A stretch of DNA of 48,538 nt from Bacillota bacterium (GTDB taxonomy: Bacteria; Bacillota; Clostridia; Christensenellales; CAG-138): assembly GCA_016282255.1 (NCBI GenBank), contig JAEEKE010000067.1:1-48538 (forward strand), in the 5' to 3' direction. Shown piece by piece: positions 31,394 to 39,360 of the stretch. The stretch's first letter is position 1; the number at the start of each line of letters is the position of its first letter. A model generated the notes under the pieces. It was given only the letters and a program-made list of their open reading frames with translations. It was not told the origin of the DNA and searched no databases. A program made the position numbers and the translations under genes.

Positions 31394-32101
31394 ATGGAAA
31401 ACACCAACGACACCGGCAAAAAACGCTTTGGCGCGCTGATCGCCGCGGCCTGCTTCCTGATCATCGGCGCGTTTGCGGCGATACTGCTGATACGCCCGAG
31501 CCGCGAATGGTTCAAGGCGGCTTCAAAGCTCCATCCCTATATCATGGGCTTTGTGAAATTCGCCCTGCTCGCCACGGTCGGCGAGATCTTCGGCCTGAGC
31601 ATCCGCAAAAGGGAATGGACGCTGCCGACCTACTGGCCGGTCAGGCTGCTGATCTGGGGCGTCATCGGCGTCGCGATCACGTTCATGATGCGCTTCTATT
31701 CGGGCGGCACTGCGAGGCTGATCGAGAACCTCTTCCAGCCCGCCGAGAAGCAGCAGGCCTTCGGTCCCGTGCTGCTGCGCGCGTTCCTGACGGCGCTGCT
31801 GATGAACGCGACCTTCGGGCCGGTGTTCATGGCGTTCCACAAATGCACGGATAAAACGCTCGATCTGCGCGCCGAGGGCGTGAAAAAGCCCGGGCTGCAC
31901 GGCGTCCTCAAGGCCGTGGACTGGGAGCAGTTCATATCGTTCACCGTGCTCAAGACGATCCCGTTCTTCTGGGTCCCGGCGCATACGCTGACCTTCCTGC
32001 TGCCGGATTCATATCAGGTCATCGCGGCCGCGGCGCTCTCGATAGCGCTCGGCATAATACTCAGTCTTAAGACCGGAAGGGAGAAAAAACATGGATCTTA
32101 A
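31394..32101 (+). CDS. membrane protein, possibly Mpv17/PMP22-like
   Basis: The 235-aa protein has four to five hydrophobic segments. FGPVFMAFHKCTDK and the C-terminal TVLKTIPFFWVPAHTLTFLLP resemble the GP..H..Y..LD and W..WP..Q..NF.VP patterns of the Mpv17/PMP22 family of small membrane channels. The match is by eye and weak. It starts 12 nt after the E2-like gene and overlaps the next gene by 11 nt, so the three are coupled. Confidence 0.55.
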   Translation: MENTNDTGKKRFGALIAAACFLIIGAFAAILLIRPSREWFKAASKLHPYIMGFVKFALLATVGEIFGLSIRKREWTLPTYWPVRLLIWGVIGVAITFMMRFYSGGTARLIENLFQPAEKQQAFGPVLLRAFLTALLMNATFGPVFMAFHKCTDKTLDLRAEGVKKPGLHGVLKAVDWEQFISFTVLKTIPFFWVPAHTLTFLLPDSYQVIAAAALSIALGIILSLKTGREKKHGS

Positions 32102-32561
32102 CCAGTTTGACGGAAAGCCCGTAAGGATAACGGATTCGGACGGCGGCGTCTTCGAGGCGATCGCGGATTATTTTTCGCCCGATTATTCCGAGCATGAGTT
32201 CGGCAGGGAACAGGAAGGGCTTCAGCTCGTGAACTGGCTGTTCTACGAGGATTATATAAAGGAGATCGAGGTGCTGGAGGACAAGGGCGGCCCTTGGGGA
32301 CCGTTCTCCGGGCCGTTCGGAACGATCGAGGAGGAGAATCTGTTCGACGAGCCGTGCCTGGCCGACGAGAACCTGTACAGCGAGGAGGATGCGCACGTGC
32401 TGCGCATGCTGCGCTGCATCGAAAAATACCTCGACCCCGCCGCGGGCAGGGAGATAAAGAACAGGGAAGAGATCATGCATCTGATCCGCGACGTCATAAA
32501 GCTTTCGGACGACGAAAGAACGCTCGCGAAAGCCCGGGAACTGATCGAAAAATGGGGCTGA
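32091..32561 (+). CDS. small acidic cytoplasmic protein of unknown function
   Basis: The 156-aa protein is rich in Asp and Glu, has no membrane segment, and matches no family I know. Its N-terminal 60 residues (GKPVRITDSDGGVFEAIADY) look like a small beta-barrel and the C-terminal half looks helical. It overlaps the Mpv17-like gene by 11 nt and ends 16 nt before the GTPase-NYN fusion. It may be an adaptor for one of these products; this is only inference from position. Confidence 0.65.
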   Translation: MDLNQFDGKPVRITDSDGGVFEAIADYFSPDYSEHEFGREQEGLQLVNWLFYEDYIKEIEVLEDKGGPWGPFSGPFGTIEEENLFDEPCLADENLYSEEDAHVLRMLRCIEKYLDPAAGREIKNREEIMHLIRDVIKLSDDERTLAKARELIEKWG

Positions 32562-32577
32562 CGCCCCCAGGGGGACT

Positions 32578-35211
32578 ATGACAAAAGCCGCCATCGGGAT
32601 CCTCGCACATGTGGACGCGGGCAAAACGACGCTGTGCGAGGCCCTGCTTTATCTAACGGGAAAAATACGCCAAAGGGGGCGGGTGGACCACGGGGACGCC
32701 CACCTGGATACCCATGCGCTCGAACGCAGGCGCGGCATCACCATCTTCTCGAAGCAGGCGGATATCTCGACCGATGAGTTCCCCGCGGTCCTTATAGATA
32801 CCCCCGGCCACGTGGATTTCTCCACCGAGGCCGAGCGCGCCCTGCGCGTCATCGACTGCGCGGTGCTGCTCGTGAGCGGCATCGACGGCGTGGAGGCCCA
32901 CACGCGCACGCTCTTCTCCCTCTTAAGGCGCTACGCCGTGCCCACGGTCGTCTTCGTCAACAAGATGGATATCGCGGGCCGAACCGAGGCGGAGCTGATG
33001 AAGGAGCTCGAAAGGGAGCTTTCCCCGCGCTGCGCCGATTTTTCACGCCCCCATAAGGAACGCGACGAGAGCGCCGCGCTTGCGGACGAGGAGCTCTTCA
33101 AGCTGTATTCCGAAAACGGCGGCTTCTCCGGGGAGGAGCTGCGTCTTGCGGTCGCCGAAAGAAGGCTCTTTCCCTGCTTCTTCGGCTCGGCGCTCCGGCT
33201 CGACGGCGTCCGCGAGTTCCTTTCCGCCCTGCCGGAGCTCGTCAGGATCCCCGATTTCCCCGAGGAGTTCGGCGCAAGGGTCTATAAGATCTCGCGCGAT
33301 CCCTCGGGCACGAGGCTGACCCATCTTCGCGTGACGGGCGGCAGGCTCGAGGCGCGCATGCCGATAGTCCATGAAAGCGCCGGGGAGGACGGCGCCGCGG
33401 CGGAGAAGATAGCCGAGATACGCCTCTATACGGGCGACAGATACGTCTCGCTGCGCGAGGCTCGGGCGGGGGACGTCGTCGCCGTCACGGGGCTCGATCT
33501 GAGCCGGCCCGGGGAGGGCCTCGGATACGAGGCCAAAAAGAAGGCGGGGGAGGCGATACTCACCCCCGTGCTCAACTACCGCATCGCGCTGCCCGCGGGC
33601 GCCGACCCGCTGAGCACGTTCAGAAAGCTCCGAGAGCTCTCGGAGGAGGACCCGCTGCTCTCGATCGAATGGGACGACCGCACGCGCGAGATCCGCGCAA
33701 GGCTGATGGGCGAGGTGCAGATCGAGATCCTGAAAAGCCTTATCAAGGAGCGCTTCGGCCTTGAGGTCGGCATGGACGAGGGCAGGGTGCTGTATAAGGA
33801 AACGATCCTTTCGCCCGTCGAGGGCGTTGGGCACTACGAGCCGCTGCGCCACTATGCCGAGGTGCATCTCTTCCTCGAGCCCCTTCCGCCCGGCAGCGGC
33901 ATAGAGGTCGGCTCCGCGGTTTCGGTCAACGATCTGGACCTGAACTGGCAGCGCCTCATCATCACGCATCTGCTTGAAAAAACGCATCTCGGCGTGCTCA
34001 CCGGCTCGCCGATCACCGATATGAGGCTGACTTTGATCGCCGGAAGATCGCATCTTAAGCACACCGAGGGCGGCGATTTCCGCCAGGCGACCTACCGCGC
34101 GGTGAGGCAGGGGCTTATGAAGGCGAAGAGCGTGCTGCTCGAGCCCTATTACGCCTTCCGGATAGAGCTGCCCAGGGAACAGCTCGGCCGCGCGATCTCG
34201 GATATCCGCATGATGGGCGGCAGCTTTTCGATGGGCGACGCCGCCGATCCCGCGTTCGCGGCTGCGGAAGGGTACTGCCCGGTCGCCGCGATGCGGGGCT
34301 ACGCCTCTGCCCTCGCCGCCTACACCGGGGGCCGGGGCCGGATCTCGCTCGAGGTCTCGCACTACGGCCGCTGCGCGAATGAAAGCGAGGTCGTCGCCGC
34401 CATGGGCTACGAGCCCGAGCGCGATCTCGACAATACGCCCGATTCGGTCTTCTGCGCGCACGGCGGCGGCTTCACGGTCAAGTGGAACGAGGTCGAAAAC
34501 TACATGCACATCGATACCGGCATAAGGCCGGGGGAGGGCGCGCGCCCGAGCGACGCGGCGCCGAGGCTCGTCCGCCGCAATCTGGACGTGGACGCAAAGG
34601 AGCTCGAAAACATCATGCTGCGGGAGTTCGGGCCGATCAAGCGCCCCGATTACGGGAAGCCGCGGGAGGAGAAGCCCGCGCCCGAGCATCCGATCGAAAA
34701 GCCGCCGGAAAAGAAGGACTATCTGATCGTGGACGGCTACAACGTGCTGTTCGCATGGGAGGGGCTGCGCCGCCTCGCGGCGGACGATATCGCGACGGCC
34801 CGCCACCGGCTGACGGATATCCTCGCCGACTACCGCGCCTTCAAAAAGAACGAGGTCTTCCTGATCTTCGACGGCTACCGCGTCAAGGGCAACGCGGGCG
34901 AAAGGTCCGACTATCACGGCCTGCGCGTCGCCTACACGAAGGAGAACGAGACCGCCGACATGCTGATCGAGCGCATGATAAGCGAGATCGGCAAAAACTA
35001 CTCTGTGCGCGTCGCCTCGTCCGACGGCATGATCCAGCTTTCGAGCGTCCGCTCCGGCGCGCTGCGCATGACCGCGAAGGAGCTTGAGGACGAGGTGGAG
35101 ACCGCGAACGAAAAGCTGCACGAGCTTATGGAAAAGCTGAAAAAGGACGCCGCGTCCGTAAAGATAGAGCTGCCGCCCGAAGCGGGGAGCGGCGGGGAGA
35201 AGAAGGAATGA
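32578..35211 (+). CDS. Tet(M)-like ribosomal GTPase fused to a Rae1-like NYN nuclease domain
   Basis: Residues 1 to about 670 of this 877-aa protein are an EF-G/Tet(M)-type GTPase: G1 AHVDAGKTT (10-18), RGIT (52-55), DTPGHVD (74-80), NKMD (128-131), followed by domains II to V. A Pro/Glu/Lys linker (about 680-712) leads to an NYN/PIN-like domain (714 to about 870) starting DYLIVDGYNVLF. Its acidic residues D719, D765, E791/D794 and D816 match the metal-binding set of the YacP/Rae1 family. Rae1 of Bacillus cleaves mRNA in the ribosomal A site, and Tet(M) GTPases bind the same site. The fusion suggests GTP-driven delivery of an RNase to ribosomes. A tetracycline-resistance label would be unsafe. 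The gene is coupled to the ASCH gene by a 4-nt overlap. Confidence 0.9.
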   Translation: MTKAAIGILAHVDAGKTTLCEALLYLTGKIRQRGRVDHGDAHLDTHALERRRGITIFSKQADISTDEFPAVLIDTPGHVDFSTEAERALRVIDCAVLLVSGIDGVEAHTRTLFSLLRRYAVPTVVFVNKMDIAGRTEAELMKELERELSPRCADFSRPHKERDESAALADEELFKLYSENGGFSGEELRLAVAERRLFPCFFGSALRLDGVREFLSALPELVRIPDFPEEFGARVYKISRDPSGTRLTHLRVTGGRLEARMPIVHESAGEDGAAAEKIAEIRLYTGDRYVSLREARAGDVVAVTGLDLSRPGEGLGYEAKKKAGEAILTPVLNYRIALPAGADPLSTFRKLRELSEEDPLLSIEWDDRTREIRARLMGEVQIEILKSLIKERFGLEVGMDEGRVLYKETILSPVEGVGHYEPLRHYAEVHLFLEPLPPGSGIEVGSAVSVNDLDLNWQRLIITHLLEKTHLGVLTGSPITDMRLTLIAGRSHLKHTEGGDFRQATYRAVRQGLMKAKSVLLEPYYAFRIELPREQLGRAISDIRMMGGSFSMGDAADPAFAAAEGYCPVAAMRGYASALAAYTGGRGRISLEVSHYGRCANESEVVAAMGYEPERDLDNTPDSVFCAHGGGFTVKWNEVENYMHIDTGIRPGEGARPSDAAPRLVRRNLDVDAKELENIMLREFGPIKRPDYGKPREEKPAPEHPIEKPPEKKDYLIVDGYNVLFAWEGLRRLAADDIATARHRLTDILADYRAFKKNEVFLIFDGYRVKGNAGERSDYHGLRVAYTKENETADMLIERMISEIGKNYSVRVASSDGMIQLSSVRSGALRMTAKELEDEVETANEKLHELMEKLKKDAASVKIELPPEAGSGGEKKE

Positions 35212-35552
35212 AGACACACCGTATGCACCTCGATCCCGCGCCTTTTGAAATGATAAGGAGCGGCGAAAAACGTTTTGAGCTGCGGCTTTACGACGAAAAG
35301 CGAAGAGCGATCCGCCCTGGGGACCGGATAGAGTTCACGAATAACGCGGGCGGCGAAACGTTAGTTATGAAGGTGCACGCGCTGCACGTCTTCGGGGATT
35401 TCGGCGCGCTCTACGCAGCGCTCCCGCTCGAAGAATGCGGCTATAAGACGGAGGAGCTTGCCGCCGCTTCCCCGCAGGATATGGAAAACTATTATTCAAC
35501 GGAGGATATCCGGCGGTCCGGCGTGGTGGCGATAGAGCTGAAAAGGCCGTAA
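35208..35552 (+). CDS. ASCH-domain (DUF3850-like) putative RNA-binding protein
   Basis: The 114-aa protein is almost entirely an ASCH fold: LDPAPFEMIRSGEKRFELRL, then YDEKRRAIRPGDRIEFTN, a valine-rich strand, and an ADIRRSG-like end (TEDIRRSGVVAIEL). ASCH domains resemble PUA and are thought to bind RNA; some hydrolyse modified nucleosides. Its ATG overlaps the stop of the GTPase-NYN fusion, so the two are made together and may act on the same RNA. A 13-bp terminator follows 20 nt later. Confidence 0.8.
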   Translation: MKTHRMHLDPAPFEMIRSGEKRFELRLYDEKRRAIRPGDRIEFTNNAGGETLVMKVHALHVFGDFGALYAALPLEECGYKTEELAAASPQDMENYYSTEDIRRSGVVAIELKRP

Positions 35553-35572
35553 ATAGATCATAATACATAATA

Positions 35573-35605
35573 AAGGAAGGGGTGCCATAAAAGCATCCCT
35601 TCCTT
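35573..35605. terminator. bidirectional terminator between the ASCH gene and the M23 gene
   Basis: A 13-bp stem with one G.U pair (35573-35585 with 35593-35605) lies between convergent genes. Confidence 0.75.
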
Positions 35606-35620
35606 ATGCTTGGCCGCGCT

Positions 35621-36394
35621 TCAGTTTTTGTTGAACACGATCATCCCCGCGGGGTCGATCGGGCTGCCGTTATAGTGCAGCTCGAAGTGCAGATGGCTGC
35701 GCTCCGCGCATTCGCCGAGCGCGGTGTCGCCTATGCGGCCGATCTCCTGCCGCGATATCACCTCGTCGCCCTCCTTCACGGGCGGCTGCTCCGCAAGGCT
35801 CGAATACACGCTCTCAAGGCCGTTCCCGTGGTCGATGACGACGGTCGTGCCCAGCATATCGTCGGCATAGACGGCCGTGACCGTGCCCGCGAGCACCGCG
35901 TACACGGGGTCGCCCTTGTTGGCCGTCACGTCAACGCCGGGATGCGTCATCCACTGGCCGAGCGTCTCGGACCAGATGAGGCTGTTGATCGCAAAAACGC
36001 GGATCACGCTGCCGTCCACCGGGGGCTGGAGCTGCGAGAGCGCCGGGTCGGGCGTTTCCTCGGGGAAAGGCGTGAAATCGGGTATCGGCGAGGGGATAAA
36101 GGTCGGCGCCGGGGTCGCCGCGGGCGAGGGGGAGGGCGCCGCCTCCGTCCCGACGGGGAGCGGTACGGCGGTATGCGCATACGCGGGGGAGGTCACGTCG
36201 GCAAGCTGCTCGTCGTCCGAGCGGCTGACGGGCGTGGGGGCGTCGCCTGAGCGCGTGAAGAGCACGGCCGCGGCAAGGCCGATCGCCGCAAGCGAGACGG
36301 CGGCCGCGAGGAACAGCCCGTTCCTGCGAAGGAAGATCGCCGCGCGGAGCCTCAATTGCCGCGTGCGCCATTTGAATTCGGTTTTTCTGTCCAT
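35621..36394 (-). CDS. membrane-anchored M23 (LytM) peptidase-like protein, SpoIIQ-like
   Basis: The ATG at 36394 with GAAAGGA upstream gives 257 aa; the frame is open further upstream without SD or sense. A basic N-terminus is followed by one membrane helix (NGLFLAAAVSLAAIGLAAAV), a Pro/Ala-rich linker, and an M23 domain with HPGVD (HxxxD) and HLHFEL (HxH), so all zinc ligands are present. This layout fits SpoIIQ, which sits in the forespore membrane and pairs with SpoIIIAH during engulfment, and sporulation genes lie nearby. A sigma-F-like promoter supports this. A general cell-wall peptidase is the alternative. Confidence 0.75.
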   Translation of the reverse strand: MDRKTEFKWRTRQLRLRAAIFLRRNGLFLAAAVSLAAIGLAAAVLFTRSGDAPTPVSRSDDEQLADVTSPAYAHTAVPLPVGTEAAPSPSPAATPAPTFIPSPIPDFTPFPEETPDPALSQLQPPVDGSVIRVFAINSLIWSETLGQWMTHPGVDVTANKGDPVYAVLAGTVTAVYADDMLGTTVVIDHGNGLESVYSSLAEQPPVKEGDEVISRQEIGRIGDTALGECAERSHLHFELHYNGSPIDPAGMIVFNKN

Positions 36395-36448
36395 TTTTCG
36401 GATCCTTTCGGTAATTCGGCATTCATTCGGCTTTCGCCGTTCCCCGAT

Positions 36449-36476
36449 AGTTTGCCCGCGGCAATAAAAGCTATGC
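36449..36476 (-). promoter_or_regulatory. candidate sigma-F promoter of the M23 gene
   Basis: On the minus strand GCATA (36472-36476) is followed after 14 bp by GGGCAAACT (36449-36457). This fits the sigma-F -10 form GGNNANANT. The spacing is 1-2 bp shorter than usual. Confidence 0.4.
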
Positions 36477-36521
36477 GCTTTTCGAAAAAGGACGGAAAAG
36501 CGTTTTTTCAAAATACAGAAT

Positions 36522-36556
36522 AATAAGAAAAAGCACCGTTTTAAAAACGATGCTTT
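36522..36556 (-). terminator. terminator of the GntR-family gene
   Basis: A 13-bp stem with one mismatch (36530-36542 with 36544-36556) is followed on the minus strand by TTTTTCTTATTATTC. Between it and the gene, 36590-36640 holds further inverted repeats (CCCGG/CCGGG and AACCCGA/TCGGGGTT) of unknown role. Confidence 0.7.
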
Positions 36557-36649
36557 GAAAATCTTGCTTTGCGGGCCGCCTTTGGCATAACCCGACCACA
36601 CCCGGTTTGGGCCGGGCGCTTTCTCAGTCGGGGTTACCCGGCTATCCCT

Positions 36650-37321
36650 TTACGCCTGAAGGATCGGGGAGTTCAGCGAGAGCACCTTGGTCTTCTCAAG
36701 GTGGGTGCGGAGGATGGCCGCCGCAAATTCGCTGTCGCCGCTGCGGCAGGCGTCAAGCAGCTTGTAGTGCTCGCCGCGGGACTGGCTGGAGACCTCGGCC
36801 GCGGAATAGTAGGGGCGGATATAGCGGTCCACGTTCGCATGGAGCTGCTCGATGAGCTGGAGGAGGAACGTGTTGCCGGTCACCTCGTAGAGCGCGAAGT
36901 GGAACTGCAGGTTCAGGTCCTCAAGCTTGTTGGCGTCGGTCTCCACGTCGCACTGGGCGAGGATCTCGGCCGCCTTTTCGATGCAGGCCTCGTTCATGAG
37001 CGGGATTGCCGCACGGATGGCGCCCATCTCGAGGATGATGCGGGTATCCATCGCGTTGGCAAGCTCCTCACGGGTGAGCTTGGTGACGACGGCGCCGCGG
37101 TTGGGATAGATGCGCACGAGGCCCTGCGCGTCGAGCTGACGGAAGGCTTCGCGAACGGGAATGTGGCTGACGCTGAGCTGAGCGGAGATCTCGTCCTGAC
37201 GAAGGGGCATGCCTCCGGGAAGGACGCCGCGGATGATGGCGGTGCGGAGCACCTGGAAGACCCAGTCGCGGGCTGCCATGGAGCGCTGCTGCATTTCCTC
37301 TGCAATGTCTTTAAGCTGCAT
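36650..37321 (-). CDS. GntR-family regulator with FCD domain
   Basis: The 223-aa protein has an N-terminal winged helix (residues 15-80, with LSVSHIPVREAFRQLDAQ and the wing GLVRIYPNRGAVV) and a helical FCD ligand-binding domain (about 90-215, with FHFALYEVTGN). FadR-type members respond to organic acids or sugars. No metabolic operon is adjacent, so neither ligand nor target is clear. It has a perfect promoter with a palindrome near the start of transcription, which suggests autoregulation. Confidence 0.88.
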   Translation of the reverse strand: MQLKDIAEEMQQRSMAARDWVFQVLRTAIIRGVLPGGMPLRQDEISAQLSVSHIPVREAFRQLDAQGLVRIYPNRGAVVTKLTREELANAMDTRIILEMGAIRAAIPLMNEACIEKAAEILAQCDVETDANKLEDLNLQFHFALYEVTGNTFLLQLIEQLHANVDRYIRPYYSAAEVSSQSRGEHYKLLDACRSGDSEFAAAILRTHLEKTKVLSLNSPILQA

Positions 37322-37353
37322 GATAAATACTCTCTCTTTCTTTTTTCGTGGAA

Positions 37354-37410
37354 GATGTAAAACACATCGCCATATATAAATATTATAGACCGATTTTATA
37401 TAATTGTCAA
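37354..37410 (-). promoter_or_regulatory. promoter and candidate operator of the GntR-family gene
   Basis: On the minus strand TTGACA (37405-37410), 17 bp, then TATAAT (37382-37387): a perfect vegetative promoter. A palindrome GATGT-5 nt-ACATC (37354-37368) lies just downstream of the expected start site and could be the regulator's own operator. Confidence 0.7.
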
Positions 37411-37504
37411 CACTTGCAGCGAAAAAATGCCGAAATGAGCGGATATTGAGGCAGCCGTAAAGCCCGATGCGCGGCGGGGCGCCCCGCCGAAAACCGCCCG
37501 GGGA

Positions 37505-38215
37505 TCAGCCCTGCATCGAGGTCATGCCGTCGTAGAGGCGTCGGATGATCTTCTTTTCCAGGCGCGAGATATAGCTCTGGGAGATGCCGAGCATATCCGC
37601 CACCTGCTTCTGCGTGGCGCCCTCGCCGCCGTCGAGCCCGAAGCGCAGCTCGACTATGCGCTTCTCCCTGCCCGAGAGCTTTTTCAGCGCGGCGCGCAGC
37701 AGGTCCAGCTCCACCTCGTCCTCCATGCGGCGGCTGACCTCGTCCGGGTCCGTGCCCAGCACGTCCGAAAGCAGCAGCTCGTTGCCGTCCGGATCCACGT
37801 TCAGCGGCTCGTCGAGGCTGACCTCCGCCTTCTGGCGGACGCTCTTTCTCAGATGCATCAGTATCTCGTTCTCGATGCAGCGGCTCGCGTAGGTCGCAAG
37901 CTTTATGTTTTTATCGTGCCGGAAGGTGTTCACGGCCTTTATCAGCCCTATCGTGCCGATCGACACCAGGTCCTCGATCGGCACGCCGGTATTGTCGAAC
38001 TTCTTGGCGATGTAGACCACGAGACGGAGGTTATGCTCGATGAGCAGGCGCTTCGCCTCCTCGTCGCCCGCGAGCAGCCTTTGAGAGAGCAGCAGCTCCT
38101 CCTCCCTCGAGAGCGGGGGCGGCAGGGAGCCGTCCGTCACGATATAGTGGAGCTCGCCGGAAAGGCCCAGCCTTTCAAACAGCTTCGCGATCAGTTTTCG
38201 GATGAGCCTCAGCAT
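37505..38215 (-). CDS. sigE: sporulation sigma factor E precursor
   Basis: Sigma-E drives early mother-cell gene expression. The 236-aa product keeps the pro-sequence form: a basic amphipathic N-terminus ([17 protein letters not shown]), then [16 protein letters not shown], equivalent to the site where SpoIIGA cuts the Bacillus protein. Region 2 includes [12 protein letters not shown] and [14 protein letters not shown]; region 4 has the helix-turn-helix [20 protein letters not shown]. It overlaps the end of spoIIGA by 41 nt. Confidence 0.95.
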   Translation of the reverse strand: MLRLIRKLIAKLFERLGLSGELHYIVTDGSLPPPLSREEELLLSQRLLAGDEEAKRLLIEHNLRLVVYIAKKFDNTGVPIEDLVSIGTIGLIKAVNTFRHDKNIKLATYASRCIENEILMHLRKSVRQKAEVSLDEPLNVDPDGNELLLSDVLGTDPDEVSRRMEDEVELDLLRAALKKLSGREKRIVELRFGLDGGEGATQKQVADMLGISQSYISRLEKKIIRRLYDGMTSMQG

Positions 38216-38987
38216 AGTTTCCTCCTTTTTCGGTCCCCTGCGCGCCGGAGGCGAGGCAGGGCGGCGCCAGTGCGGTCCGCGTCTTCATAAAGGCGATCAG
38301 CGCCTCCGCGGGACGGCCGTCCACCGTCAGATACCGGGGCCGCAGCGCATAGATGACGCCCGCACCGTTCGCGGTCCGGATCGGGATGGGTATCCCCGCC
38401 CGCTTCGCCGCGGTGGGAAAGCGCTTTTCGGGCAGTATCACTACGGGCAGCGCGCTCAGGGGCTCCGTCACGGAGCAGCCCGTGTCCACGAGCGCCGCGC
38501 ATTCTATCCTTATGGGAGGCCCGCCGCCCTCCGGAGCGAGCCCGGCCTCCAGCCTCAACGCCATGCCCTCGGGCACGCGCCGCGCGAGCAGCCTTCTTAT
38601 TATAATAGGAAGCCCCGCGGCGAACGCCGCCCCGAGCGCCGCCTGCGCCGGGGTTATCCCGCTGCCGATCCCTCCCAGCATGAACGCGGCCGCGACCGCG
38701 GCCCCGCCCTCCGCGAAGAACGAGGCGAAAAGCGCCAGCACCGCGCCGAGCCGGGCGGGCAGCCCGCGGGCGGGCAGGGCGAACGCCATAAGCGCCGGCA
38801 CGAGGAGCTTTACGGGGAACGGCATTTGATACTCAAGGGGGAAGGCGCACGCCGCAGCGACGGCCGCCGCGAGCGCGAATGCGAACGCCCGGCGGGGCGG
38901 ACACCTCACCGAAAGCATCGCCGCCGCGAGCCGCAGCGCGATCAGATCCATCAAAAGGTTATCGGCGAAAAAAAGCTCGGCAAACAT
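38175..38987 (-). CDS. spoIIGA: sigma-E processing peptidase SpoIIGA
   Basis: This membrane aspartic protease cleaves pro-sigma-E after asymmetric septation. The 270-aa protein has about five N-terminal membrane helices (residues 1-130) and a cytoplasmic protease domain with [14 protein letters not shown], where D168-T-G is the catalytic motif. GGGAGGGA precedes the ATG. Its 3' end overlaps sigE by 41 nt, tying synthesis of the protease to that of its substrate. Confidence 0.93.
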   Translation of the reverse strand: MFAELFFADNLLMDLIALRLAAAMLSVRCPPRRAFAFALAAAVAAACAFPLEYQMPFPVKLLVPALMAFALPARGLPARLGAVLALFASFFAEGGAAVAAAFMLGGIGSGITPAQAALGAAFAAGLPIIIRRLLARRVPEGMALRLEAGLAPEGGGPPIRIECAALVDTGCSVTEPLSALPVVILPEKRFPTAAKRAGIPIPIRTANGAGVIYALRPRYLTVDGRPAEALIAFMKTRTALAPPCLASGAQGTEKGGNYAEAHPKTDREAV

Positions 38988-39261
38988 ATCCCTCCCGCCC
39001 GCGCGGCTTATAAAGAGCGCTGTCCCGCCCTAAGACGCCCGGAGACGCCGCGGGCGGTCACCGAAAACGCCGCTTTTAGGCCCTGGAACCATCCTAACAC
39101 AGGGGAGGGGAAGATACCGTCGAACCGCGGGCGAATAATCGGGCGGGATATGCCGAAAACGGCGTTGGGCGCCAAAGGCCGCCAAGGGTGCCGCTGCCGG
39201 GCCCGAAAGCCCCGAAACGGCTTGAAAACGCACGGATGCGGGTACATTGAGCCCGTTTTGG
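38988..39261. other. intergenic region between divergent spoIIGA and the ribosomal operon
   Basis: I see no gene. The sequence is GC-rich with scattered open frames but no SD. CGTCGAA at 39118-39124 is one base from a Spo0A box core, which would suit spoIIGA, but one short match is weak. Confidence 0.3.
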
Positions 39262-39271
39262 TCAAATATAC

Positions 39272-39353
39272 AAAAGAATACATAAAATCTTTCAAAAAAT
39301 CTTGAAAAAACGGCAAAAAAGGGGTTGACAGGCCCTTGACCCTGACGTATAAT
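39272..39353 (+). promoter_or_regulatory. S10 operon promoter with phased A-tract upstream element
   Basis: TTGACA (39325-39330) and TATAAT (39348-39353) are 17 bp apart, a perfect consensus. Five A-tracts begin at 39272, 39284, 39294, 39305 and 39315, about one helical turn apart, in an otherwise GC-rich genome. They should bend the DNA and act as an UP element. Confidence 0.9.
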
Positions 39354-39360
39354 AGGGAGC

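Noticed and set aside
32578-35211. Calling the GTPase-NYN fusion a tetracycline resistance gene
   Set aside because: The GTPase part is Tet(M)-like, but the fused nuclease and the native GC-rich operon context argue for a housekeeping or stress role; resistance cannot be inferred.
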